Assembly: GCF_031885415.1 (NCBI RefSeq)
Contig: NZ_CP116871.1
Location: 3,224,001 to 3,288,000 of the forward strand
DNA length: 64,000 nucleotides
DNA from: Microbacterium forte
GTDB taxonomy: Bacteria > Actinomycetota > Actinomycetes > Actinomycetales > Microbacteriaceae
Direction of reading: 5' to 3'
The notes beneath the pieces are model-generated. The model was not told where the DNA came from. It saw only the letters and a program-made list of their open reading frames with translations, and searched no databases. The stretch's first letter is position 1. Every line of letters starts with the position of its first letter. Position numbers and translations under genes: made by a program. Below are positions 8,680 to 16,489 of the stretch, in pieces.

Positions 8680-9657
8680 GTGGCAGCATCCTCGAAGCGC
8701 AAGAAGAACCAGACCCGTGTGAGCGGCAATCCCGCGAAGCGGGCGAGCGGCAACCCCGCGAGCCAGGCCGTCATCGACGCCGGGCCCGTGACGTTGGGCG
8801 ACTGGATCGGCGCCGCCCGTCTGCGCACGCTGCCGCTCGCCGTCGCCCCGGTCGTCATCGGCACAGGCGCCGCACGCAGCACCGGTCCGGAGTTCCACTG
8901 GGTGATCGCCCTGGCGTGCCTCGCGGTCGCCGTGCTGCTGCAGATCGGCGTCAACTTCGCGAACGACTACAGCGACGGCATCCGCGGCACGGACGCCGTG
9001 CGTGTGGGGCCGGCTCGACTGACGGCATCCGGTCGGGTGAAGCCGCGCACCGTGCTCGTCGCGGCTCTCGTGTTCTTCGCGCTCGCCGCGGCGGTCGGCG
9101 TCGCGATCGTCATCCGCACCGAGCAGTGGTGGATGCTGGCGATCGGTGCGGCCTGCATCATCGCCGCCTGGTTCTACACCGGCGGCAAGCGACCCTATGG
9201 ATACAACGCGCTCGGCGAGGTGTTCGTCTTCATCTTCTTCGGACTCGTCGCGACCCTCGGCACCACGTGGGTGCAGGTCTTCGAGCTGCCGCAGCAGGCG
9301 TGGCTCGGAGCGATCGCCGCCGGTCTCTTCGCCTGTGCTGTGCTGCTCGCCAACAACCTGCGCGACATCGACCAGGATCGCGTGGTCGGCAAGCGCACCC
9401 TGACGGTGCTGATCGGCAAGCGGGCGACCCAGGTGCTGTTCACTCTGTTCGTGATCGTGCCCTTCGGCATCCTCGTGCTGATCGCGCTGCTGTACCCGAT
9501 CGCGTGGATCGGTCTGCTCGCGCTGCTCGCCGGACTCCCTGCCATCCTCATCGTCTGGACCTACCGCCAGGCGAAGGAGCTGGTCACGGCACTGGCCCTG
9601 ACATCGCTGACCGCACTCCTCTACGCCGGCGCGTTCTTCTGGGCGCTCGCCGGCTGA
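8680..9657 (+). CDS. menA: 1,4-dihydroxy-2-naphthoate polyprenyltransferase
   Basis: MenA attaches the prenyl chain to 1,4-dihydroxy-2-naphthoate in the membrane, giving demethylmenaquinone. The protein has 325 residues and about eight or nine membrane helices. The prenyl-diphosphate metal site is NFANDYSDGIRGTD (about 92-105); a second conserved site is NNLRDIDQDR. The N terminus carries a basic extension of some 35 residues with a doubled SGNPA motif. The GTG start has TAGGAT (8667-8672) seven bases upstream. The other quinone genes of the window lie 26 kb or more away, while DUF4229, a frequent menA neighbour, is 0.9 kb downstream on the other strand. Confidence 0.93.
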   Translation: MAASSKRKKNQTRVSGNPAKRASGNPASQAVIDAGPVTLGDWIGAARLRTLPLAVAPVVIGTGAARSTGPEFHWVIALACLAVAVLLQIGVNFANDYSDGIRGTDAVRVGPARLTASGRVKPRTVLVAALVFFALAAAVGVAIVIRTEQWWMLAIGAACIIAAWFYTGGKRPYGYNALGEVFVFIFFGLVATLGTTWVQVFELPQQAWLGAIAAGLFACAVLLANNLRDIDQDRVVGKRTLTVLIGKRATQVLFTLFVIVPFGILVLIALLYPIAWIGLLALLAGLPAILIVWTYRQAKELVTALALTSLTALLYAGAFFWALAG

Positions 9658-9662
9658 TCGTC

Positions 9663-9734
9663 GTGGGGGATATCGGCGAAAAGGTCGGCGACTGGTTCGT
9701 CGACACGACCGGCATCGGCGAGTGGTTCAACTGA
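9663..9734 (+). CDS. Possible 23-residue small protein after menA
   Basis: A GTG six bases after the menA stop opens a 23-codon frame with two spaced Gly-acid-Trp-Phe motifs (GDWF and GEWF) and ends in TGA. Third positions are G or C in 21 of 23 codons, like the neighbours. There is no ribosome site or own promoter, so expression would depend on coupling to menA. It may be chance. Confidence 0.25.
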   Translation: MGDIGEKVGDWFVDTTGIGEWFN

Positions 9735-9756
9735 TGACGGATGCCGAGAGCTAGGC

Positions 9757-10485
9757 ATGCCGAAGGGATCTCGGCGGATCGACGGCTTCGTCGTGCAGGC
9801 GCGTCGCCAGGAGCGGGCGGAGCCTCCCACGCAGGCACCAACATGGACAGTTGTCGCGCTCGGCGCTCTGCTGCTCGTGGGTCTGGCCTTCGTCGTGGCG
9901 TCCGGGCAACCGGCGCTCTACGCGTTCGTCGCCGCCATGGTGGGTGCGGGTGTGCTGGAGCGTGTGCTCGACGGGCGCGCGCCGTCGTGGGGTGAGGGCC
10001 ATGTGGTCGCGGATATCGAATCCGATGGTGTGACGTTCCGCACCTACCGCGGTGCGGTCGCACTCGCGATCCTCTTCTTCGTCGCGCTCGCCACAGCGTC
10101 GATCCTCTTCGTCGTGGTGTGGATCACGCCCGGTCTAGACCTGGCGATGTTCTTCGGCGCCTTCGCGCTCGTTCTCGCCGCCGGACTCGTGCATGCAGTG
10201 CGGCTCGTCGTGCAGAGCGTCCGATCCGTCGCCATTCGGTTGAACGCCGATGGCGTCACGGCCGTTCGCGTTCTCGGGGCGAGCGAAACCGTGAGTTGGA
10301 GTTCGCTCCTCGCAGCTTTCCCGGGGGGACGAGTGATCGTGCTCACGACGTCGGAGAACGTCGTGCGGTGGCCGACGGACCGCCTGCGCGCCGACCCCGT
10401 CGCCGTCGCAACCATCATCGATCGGTGCGCGGCGCTCGACCGACACGATCGCCAGTCGATCGTCGCCGTCATCGAGGAGCTGTGA
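9757..10485 (+). CDS. Membrane protein of unknown function
   Basis: The 242-residue protein has a short basic N terminus, two membrane helices (about 28-66), a soluble segment, a second pair of helices (about 97-150), and a C-terminal soluble part (about 150-242) with beta-strand character reminiscent of small membrane-attached PH-like domains (LNADGVTAVRVLG, then VSWSSLLAAF). No catalytic motif is visible and I do not recognise the family. It ends at a terminator shared with DUF4229. Confidence 0.65.
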   Translation: MPKGSRRIDGFVVQARRQERAEPPTQAPTWTVVALGALLLVGLAFVVASGQPALYAFVAAMVGAGVLERVLDGRAPSWGEGHVVADIESDGVTFRTYRGAVALAILFFVALATASILFVVVWITPGLDLAMFFGAFALVLAAGLVHAVRLVVQSVRSVAIRLNADGVTAVRVLGASETVSWSSLLAAFPGGRVIVLTTSENVVRWPTDRLRADPVAVATIIDRCAALDRHDRQSIVAVIEEL

Positions 10486-10517
10486 GTCGCGCCCGCCGAT
10501 CGATGACCGGGCGCGAC
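10486..10517. terminator. Bidirectional intrinsic terminator
   Basis: A 10-bp perfect stem GTCGCGCCCG (10486-10495) pairs with 10508-10517 around a 12-base loop. It sits between the convergent membrane-protein gene and DUF4229 and overlaps the end of the former. Confidence 0.75.
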
Positions 10518-10536
10518 GAGAGAGCTGTTCTCGGTC

Positions 10537-10854
10537 TCAGCCGCGCGGCGTCGACTCGGTGCTTCCGGAGTCGTGGCGCCTGGGACCGTCGATCGCCTCA
10601 TCCTCGGCATCCGCATCGTCCTGCTCGGCGGAGCTGCGGCCTCCGCGACGCTCGACGATCCGCGCTGAGGCATCGGTGAGAGGTCGGCGCAGGAACAGCA
10701 TCGAGATGCTCATGCCGATGAGGGCGGCGAAGATCGCGGCGAGCCACCAGTACTCGCGGAAGATCGGGAAGAAGAACCACATGATCGCCAGCGGCACGAG
10801 GAAGGCCAGCAGACGCAGCACGGTGTAGACGAGGAAAGGTGCACGGTTCTTCAC
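10537..10854 (-). CDS. DUF4229 domain membrane protein
   Basis: This 105-residue protein has two membrane helices (about 8-50), then the conserved RRPLTDASARI segment and a disordered acidic tail. DUF4229 proteins are frequent neighbours of menA in Actinobacteria; their function is unknown. Two in-frame GTGs exist, at 10860 and 10854. I choose 10854 because TAGACT (10861-10866) is exactly six bases before it, the spacing seen for 17 other genes in this window; the 10860 codon would lie in the promoter spacer. Confidence 0.8.
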   Translation of the reverse strand: MKNRAPFLVYTVLRLLAFLVPLAIMWFFFPIFREYWWLAAIFAALIGMSISMLFLRRPLTDASARIVERRGGRSSAEQDDADAEDEAIDGPRRHDSGSTESTPRG

Positions 10855-10891
10855 CCGCACAGTCTACGTTCGCGAGCTGAGGGGTCTGCTG

Positions 10892-11785
10892 TCAGCCGTC
10901 CAGGCCGAGCGACTGGAAGGGGATGCCGCGTACGACGCGCTTCCACGGGTGCTCGCCGAGCGACCACAGCAGCTTCGCGTCGAGGTCGAGAGCGAGATCC
11001 TCGCAGCCGACGGGCAGGGGCACCCGATCGCGCACCAGGGCGTCCCGGCTGCCGGTCCACAGCGCGCCGGGGCGCATGCCGTCGGACTGCGAGACGAAGT
11101 GCCGGTCGCCCCAGCGTGCCGCTCCCTGCATCTGCGTGATGCCGGGGGTGAAGCGGCTCTCTTCGCGGAAGTCATCGTCATCGGCGTCGGGCACCGTGAA
11201 CTCCGCGATCCGCCCCGCGTCGTCTTTCGTGTACTCGCCGATGAGCACTCGCCGCAGTGGCGTGCCGTCGTCGTCGAACACGCGACCCAGATATGAGCAC
11301 CGCAGCTCGATCGGGTGCACGCGGGTGCGCACCGCGACGAGTGCGGAGGCGCGCAGGCCTCGACCGCTCGCACCGGCGATGCGTCGCGCCTCGGCGCCCC
11401 GCACCCGGCGGATGTCGGCGAGATCGAACTCCCAGATGCCGCGACCGGTCGCCGCGACGAACAGCCGATCGTCGAACCACGCGAGGCCGCCGGCGTGGAT
11501 CGGGGCGGGCTGCAGCTCTCCGCCCTCGTCGATGGCGAGCAGCACGTCGAGATGGCGAGAGCGCTCGAGGTCGACGAACGCGACGCGGGACGCCAGGTGG
11601 TGACCGTCGAGCCGCTGACGGAACCAGCTGACAGCGAGTGTGCGGCGCCCGTGCCACAGACCGAGATCGACGCCCTGCGGATACCAGCGGCGCGTCCAGG
11701 TGCGAGCGCTCAGCCACCGCAGGTCGACCGTGGCGCGGCGCTTCTGGCGCACCGGGCGCCAGGTGGTTCCGAACGGCCAGAGCAT
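10892..11785 (-). CDS. Hypothetical protein, possible beta-propeller
   Basis: The 297-residue product is soluble and lacks a signal peptide. It shows repeated strand-turn blocks (WFDDRLFVAATGRGIWEFDLADIRRV, GDRHFVSQSDGM, LDAKLLWSLGEH) that suggest a propeller-like fold, but no family motif is recognised. An in-frame GTG at 11836 would add 17 residues; I prefer ATG 11785, which has GACGAT six bases upstream. It lies divergent from the nonulosonic-acid locus and may be unrelated to it. Confidence 0.6.
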   Translation of the reverse strand: MLWPFGTTWRPVRQKRRATVDLRWLSARTWTRRWYPQGVDLGLWHGRRTLAVSWFRQRLDGHHLASRVAFVDLERSRHLDVLLAIDEGGELQPAPIHAGGLAWFDDRLFVAATGRGIWEFDLADIRRVRGAEARRIAGASGRGLRASALVAVRTRVHPIELRCSYLGRVFDDDGTPLRRVLIGEYTKDDAGRIAEFTVPDADDDDFREESRFTPGITQMQGAARWGDRHFVSQSDGMRPGALWTGSRDALVRDRVPLPVGCEDLALDLDAKLLWSLGEHPWKRVVRGIPFQSLGLDG

Positions 11786-11939
11786 GCACCCATCGTCGCC
11801 GATCGTCGGGCCAGGTGCGAATCCGGCAGAGGGCACCGGTGGGTCGGCCGATATCGCGTCACCGTGCGTTCACCCGCCGGCCCCCGACCGGCAAGGAGCG
11901 CCTGCGAGCATTCCGAGACCGTCGACCCGGGGGAGTTCT

Positions 11940-12920
11940 GTGCGCACACCGCTCGTCACCGTCATCCTGCCCGCGAAAGACGCAGGCGCCTACATCGGTA
12001 CGACGCTCGAGACGCTGACACGGCAGTTCGACGACCCTGCCTCGCTCAAGCTCGTGGCGATCGACGACGGCTCGCGCGATGACACCGGCACGCTCATGAG
12101 GCGATACGCCGAGCGGTTCCCGCACGCCGAGGTCATCGTCAACCCTCGGCCGAAAGGGCTCGCGAGTGCCCGCAACCAGGGGCTCGAGCATGTCGAGGGC
12201 GACGCCTTCTGCTTCCTCGACGGAGACGACTGGATGCAGCCCCAGCGACTCTCGGTGCTGGCCCGGCGGCTGAACGAGCTGGGCTGCGACTTCCTCCGCA
12301 CCGACCACGTCACGGTGAAGACCGGCGTGCGCACCCTCGTGCCGGCGCCGTACCCGTGGCGGGAGACCGTCGGTTCGCCCCGTGAGGCGATCCTGCCCGA
12401 CGACGAGCCGACCATGGTCGACTACCCGTTCGCGTGGGCCGGGATCATGCACCGACGCCTGATCGACCAAGGGCTCGCGGGTTTCACACCGGGCCTCTTC
12501 ACCGCCGAGGATCGGCCGTGGATCTGGCGGCTGCACCTGCAGGCCCGCTCGTTCGCGGTGGTCGACGCCCCGGCCCTGCTCTACCGCCGCGGGGTGTCGA
12601 CATCGCTCACCCAGGTGCGCGACCGGCGACAGCTCGACTTCGTGCGCGCGATGGGCGAGGTGCTCGACATCGTCGAGGCGGATGCCGAGTCTGACCGGTT
12701 CCTGCCGAAGGCGGTGTGGAGCGTGATGGCGCTCTCGTCGCGCCACCTCGTGCGGTCGAGGAGGATGACCCCGTCGCTGCGCGGCGAGATGCGTGCCGGC
12801 CTGCGCGCATTGCTCGGTCGTCTGCCTGAACGAGAGGCATCGGCGGTGCTGTCGCGTCTCGACGGACCCCGGCGCCGCGTGCTGGCGCCGCTGCTGCGCA
12901 CGGTCGGGATCGCCGCATGA
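11940..12920 (+). CDS. Family 2 glycosyltransferase
   Basis: This 326-residue GT-A enzyme opens with the GT2 core (VTVILPAKDAGAYIGTTLE, then VAIDDGSRDDT) and has the metal-binding FLDGDDW near residue 98. It lacks membrane helices, so it acts at the cytoplasmic face on a nucleotide sugar. The frame is open upstream, but GTG 11940 has GGGGGAG at the right distance and begins at the conserved fold. It is the first gene of the nonulosonic-acid locus; its stop overlaps the next start (ATGA at 12917), so translation is coupled. It may prime or extend the polymer. Confidence 0.88.
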   Translation: MRTPLVTVILPAKDAGAYIGTTLETLTRQFDDPASLKLVAIDDGSRDDTGTLMRRYAERFPHAEVIVNPRPKGLASARNQGLEHVEGDAFCFLDGDDWMQPQRLSVLARRLNELGCDFLRTDHVTVKTGVRTLVPAPYPWRETVGSPREAILPDDEPTMVDYPFAWAGIMHRRLIDQGLAGFTPGLFTAEDRPWIWRLHLQARSFAVVDAPALLYRRGVSTSLTQVRDRRQLDFVRAMGEVLDIVEADAESDRFLPKAVWSVMALSSRHLVRSRRMTPSLRGEMRAGLRALLGRLPEREASAVLSRLDGPRRRVLAPLLRTVGIAA

Positions 12921-14275
12921 CGCAGCTCTTCGCGGTGCACAGCGCCTACGGGCTGGCCACCGCAGCCGCAGCGCTCGACGGCGGATTGCTCGGCGACCAC
13001 GGTGAGCGCATCCTCGTTCCGTTCGTGTCGTCGCGAGTGCCCGAGACATCGGTGAGCATCGCCGCCGACCCCGCACTGGCGAGCCTCCGCGACAGGTTCG
13101 ACCGCATCGAAGATCTCGACGCGATGCTCGGCCCCCTGCATCCGAGCTCGTGGAAGCCCCATGCTTCGGACCTGCCGCTGCTGCGCCGCCTGCTGCTCCG
13201 GGCGTGGAACATCGACCCCGGCGACCTCGAACTGCTCGTGCAGAGCCCGCAGATCGCCCCGGCGCGCACCCTGATGCTGCTCTTCCCGCACGCGCGACTC
13301 ACGATCATCGGCGACGGGCTGATGACGTACTCGCCGATGCGGGTGCGGATGCCGCACACGGTGACTGCTCGGATCGGTCGCGTCGTGCACGCCGACGTGG
13401 TGCCGGGACTGACACCGCTGGTGGGTGCGCCCACCGCGACGCCGGTGCCGGTCTCACCCGACCTGTTCCGCGCGGTGCTCTGCGAGACCGCCGCGGCGGT
13501 CGACGACACGGCAGAGCTCGACAGCGCTCTCGATGGGGAGTCGACCGTGCTCGTGCTCGGGCAGTACCTCTCGGCTCTCGGACTGGTCAGCGAGGGCGAG
13601 GAGATCGCGCTGCAGAAGGAGATGATCGACCGCGCGGCGAGCCGGCGACCGCAGCACATCGTCTTCAAACCGCACCCCGCCGCCCCGCCTCGACTGAGCG
13701 ACGCTCTGCGCGACCGGGCACGGGTGCACGGCATCGACTTCCGCGAGTACCGCGGCGCGCTCGCCGCAGAGATGCTGGCCGAACGCATCGACGCGACAGC
13801 CGTCATCGCCGGGTTCTCGACCGCCCTGCCGACCGTGCAGGCGCTGTTCGGCCGCGAGATCGATGCGGTCGGGGCAGACACCGTGCTGGCGCGGCTGACT
13901 CCGTATGAGAACAGCAACCGAGTGCCGGCGACGATCGTCGATGCGCTCACCCGCGCAGACTCCCCGTATCGCGACCCCGAGCGCATGCAGCTGCTGATCG
14001 ACGCGGTCGGCTATGCCATGCAGCCCGTCGTCGCCGGGCACCTCCGCGGTCGGGCCGAGCAGCTGCTCAGCGGCATCCGTCCCTCTGATCGAGATCGGTA
14101 CTTCGCCCCCGAGAGGCTGGCCGAGCTGCGCCTCCCGGGAGCCCCGCGCGAGACGGCCGTGCGTCGAGCGCTGCGCCCGGTCGGCGGCATCGGCCGGGTC
14201 GAACAGGCGAGGCTCACAGTGCTCGCAGCGCGGCGCAGACTCGCCCGCGCATGGCGGGTGCTCAGAGGGCGATGA
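12917..14275 (+). CDS. Polysialyltransferase-like glycosyltransferase
   Basis: The 452-residue protein shows the three motifs shared by bacterial sialyltransferases: an acidic-Gly motif GDG (132-134) in IIGDGLMTYSP, the HP motif KPHP (251-254), and a Ser/Thr motif GFSTALPT (299-306). This places it in the alpha-2,8-polysialyltransferase (POLYST) group, which transfers CMP-activated nonulosonic acid to a growing chain. A basic C-terminal helix (about 425-452) could bind the membrane. ATG 12917 overlaps the upstream stop, and its own stop overlaps the start of the CMP-synthetase gene, which would supply its donor. The exact sugar and linkage are inference. Confidence 0.82.
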   Translation: MTQLFAVHSAYGLATAAAALDGGLLGDHGERILVPFVSSRVPETSVSIAADPALASLRDRFDRIEDLDAMLGPLHPSSWKPHASDLPLLRRLLLRAWNIDPGDLELLVQSPQIAPARTLMLLFPHARLTIIGDGLMTYSPMRVRMPHTVTARIGRVVHADVVPGLTPLVGAPTATPVPVSPDLFRAVLCETAAAVDDTAELDSALDGESTVLVLGQYLSALGLVSEGEEIALQKEMIDRAASRRPQHIVFKPHPAAPPRLSDALRDRARVHGIDFREYRGALAAEMLAERIDATAVIAGFSTALPTVQALFGREIDAVGADTVLARLTPYENSNRVPATIVDALTRADSPYRDPERMQLLIDAVGYAMQPVVAGHLRGRAEQLLSGIRPSDRDRYFAPERLAELRLPGAPRETAVRRALRPVGGIGRVEQARLTVLAARRRLARAWRVLRGR

Positions 14276-15531
14276 GCAGGATGACAGCGATGACGGGCGA
14301 CGACGGCGAGGGGACGAGCGACATGAGCGCGGAACAGCAGACGGCAGCAGCGGGCAGGGTCGTCGCGATCATCCCGGCGCGAGGCGGGTCTAAGGGCGTG
14401 CCGCGCAAGAACCTGCGACGCGTCGGCGGGGTGCCGCTCATCGAACGGGCCGTGCGCACCGCGTCGGAGACCGACGGCATCGACCTCGTCGTCGTCTCGA
14501 CCGATGACGATGAGATCGCCGCGGTGAGCGAGGCAGCCGGGGCGAGAGTCGTGCGGCGACCGGCGGACATCTCCGGCGACACGGCCTCGTCGGAGTCCGC
14601 GATCCTGCATGCGCTCGACGTGCTCGAAGGCGAGGGGGAGCCGGCCGAGGTGATCGCGTTCCTGCAGGCGACCTCGCCGTTCATCGCCCAGGACGCCCTG
14701 TCGAGTGCGGTGCGCGAGGTGCGCGAGCGCAGGGCAGACAGCGTGTTCGCCGCCCACGAGACCTATGGATTCCTGTGGTCGCGCGGCCGCCGAGGAGAAT
14801 CGAGCGGCGAAGGGCGAGCGGATGCCGGCGAGGCCGTCGCACTCAACCACGATGCCGCGCATCGCCCGCGGCGTCAGGATCGCGAGCCGCACTTCCGCGA
14901 GACGGGGGCGTTCTACGTGTTCCGCGCCGACGGCTTCCGCGAGGCGAGGCATCGCTTCTTCGGCCGCATCCGCATCGCCGAGGTGCCCGAGTGGACGGCG
15001 ATCGAAATCGACGACGAACAGCAGCTGCGCATCGCCCGCGCGCTCGCCGCCCTCCACGAGAGCCCTGAGCGGGTGCCGGTGCGAGCGATCGTCACCGATT
15101 TCGATGGGGTGCACACCGACGACACCGCGACCGTCGACGCCGACGGCGTCGAACGCGTGCGGGTGAGCCGCGAGGACGGCATGGGGGTGTCGTTGCTGCG
15201 GCGCGCCGGCATCCCGATGCTCATCCTCTCGACCGAGGTCAACGCCGTCGTGCGCGCTCGGGCAGAGAAACTCCGCGTGCCGGTGCTGCACGGCATCGAC
15301 GACAAGGAGTCGGCGCTGCGGGGGTGGGCGGAGGAGGTCGGCATCCCGCTCGCCGACATCGCGTACCTCGGCAACGACGTCAACGATCTCCCGGCCCTGC
15401 GCATCGTCGGCTGGCCGGTCGCGGTGGCCGACGCGCATCCCCTCGTGCTGGAGGCGGCCCGTGTCGTGCTGAGCCGCGCCGGCGGACATGGTGCCGTCCG
15501 CGAGCTGATCGAACGGGTGTTGCCCGCCTGA
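14272..15531 (+). CDS. CMP-nonulosonate synthetase fused to KdsC-like HAD phosphatase
   Basis: This is a two-domain protein of 419 residues. Domain 1 (about 29-260) is a cytidylyltransferase with the CMP-sialate synthetase signature IPARGGSKGVPRKN (34-47). Domain 2 (about 270-419) is a HAD phosphatase of the KdsC/Kdn-9-phosphatase type, with the catalytic aspartates in DFDG (276-279), a Ser-Thr motif near 320, and GNDVNDLP (367-374). Together they would remove the 9-phosphate of a nonulosonic acid and activate the free sugar with CTP. ATG 14272 overlaps the previous stop; an alternative ATG at 14323 has a GAGGGG site. Animal CMAS shows a similar domain order. The insertion near residues 172-205 is rich in Arg and Gly. 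Confidence 0.87.
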   Translation: MSRMTAMTGDDGEGTSDMSAEQQTAAAGRVVAIIPARGGSKGVPRKNLRRVGGVPLIERAVRTASETDGIDLVVVSTDDDEIAAVSEAAGARVVRRPADISGDTASSESAILHALDVLEGEGEPAEVIAFLQATSPFIAQDALSSAVREVRERRADSVFAAHETYGFLWSRGRRGESSGEGRADAGEAVALNHDAAHRPRRQDREPHFRETGAFYVFRADGFREARHRFFGRIRIAEVPEWTAIEIDDEQQLRIARALAALHESPERVPVRAIVTDFDGVHTDDTATVDADGVERVRVSREDGMGVSLLRRAGIPMLILSTEVNAVVRARAEKLRVPVLHGIDDKESALRGWAEEVGIPLADIAYLGNDVNDLPALRIVGWPVAVADAHPLVLEAARVVLSRAGGHGAVRELIERVLPA

Positions 15532-15616
15532 CCGGTGCCGGTAACCCTCCTGTCGTGTGGCGTTCATTCTCGGCGCGTACTCAGGGGAGAAGGCCATTTC
15601 GACGACCGGAGGAACC

Positions 15617-16489
15617 ATGACTGTCAGCATCGGCTCACGCGTGATCGGCGGCGGCCACCCCGCCTATGTCATCGCGGAGATCGGCCTCAACCACAACGGC
15701 GACGTCGACATCGCCAAGCGTCTGATCGACGTCGCGGCGAAGGCGGGAGCCGACGCGGTGAAGTTCCAGAAGCGCACTCCCGAGATCTCCACCCCCGAGC
15801 ACATGCGCGATGTCCCGCGCGAGACGCCGTGGGGCACCATGAGCTACCTCGACTACCGTCGCCGCGTCGAGTTCGGCCGCGACGAGTACATCGCCATCGG
15901 CGACCACGCCACGATGCTCGGACTCGACTGGTTCGCGTCCCCCTGGGACGTGCCCAGCGTCGAGTTCCTCGAAGACCTCAACGTCGTGGCTCACAAGGTC
16001 GCCTCGGCCAGCCTCACCGACACCGAGCTGCTCCTCGCGCTGCGCGAGACCGGCAAGCCGGTCATCCTCTCGACCGGCATGTCGACGATCGAGCAGATCG
16101 ACCGCGCTCTGTCCACGCTCGGCACCGACCGCGTCGTGCTCATGCACGCCACGTCGACCTATCCGCTCGAGCCCGAGGAGGCCAACCTCCGCGCGATCGC
16201 CACGCTGCGCGACCGCTACCCCGGAGTGCCGGTCGGCTACTCCGGCCACGAGCGCGGTCTGCAGATCTCTCTCGCCGCCGTCGCGATCGGCGCGGTCGCC
16301 GTCGAACGCCACATCACGCTCGACCGCACGATGTGGGGCTCCGACCATGCGGCATCCCTCGAGCCCACCGGCCTCGAGCACCTCGTGCGTGACATCCGTG
16401 TGATCGAGATGGCTCTGGGCGACGGAGTCAAGCGCGTGTTCGAGAGCGAGCGCGCGCCCATGGCGAAGCTGCGGCGCATCTCCGCATGA
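15617..16489 (+). CDS. NeuB-family nonulosonic acid synthase lacking the SAF domain
   Basis: The 290-residue TIM barrel condenses phosphoenolpyruvate with a hexosamine or hexose (phosphate). Conserved elements are AEIGLNHNGD (about 20-29), VKFQKR, STGMST, HATSTYPLEPEEANL and SGHERGLQIS, then GSDHAASLEP. It stops at KLRRIS, exactly where family members of about 340-360 residues continue into the C-terminal SAF (antifreeze-like) domain that caps the active site. There is no frameshift or remnant downstream: the next gene overlaps its stop. A GGAGG lies upstream of ATG 15617. With no NeuC-type epimerase nearby, a Kdn-type product from mannose 6-phosphate is plausible but unproven. Confidence 0.87.
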   Translation: MTVSIGSRVIGGGHPAYVIAEIGLNHNGDVDIAKRLIDVAAKAGADAVKFQKRTPEISTPEHMRDVPRETPWGTMSYLDYRRRVEFGRDEYIAIGDHATMLGLDWFASPWDVPSVEFLEDLNVVAHKVASASLTDTELLLALRETGKPVILSTGMSTIEQIDRALSTLGTDRVVLMHATSTYPLEPEEANLRAIATLRDRYPGVPVGYSGHERGLQISLAAVAIGAVAVERHITLDRTMWGSDHAASLEPTGLEHLVRDIRVIEMALGDGVKRVFESERAPMAKLRRISA

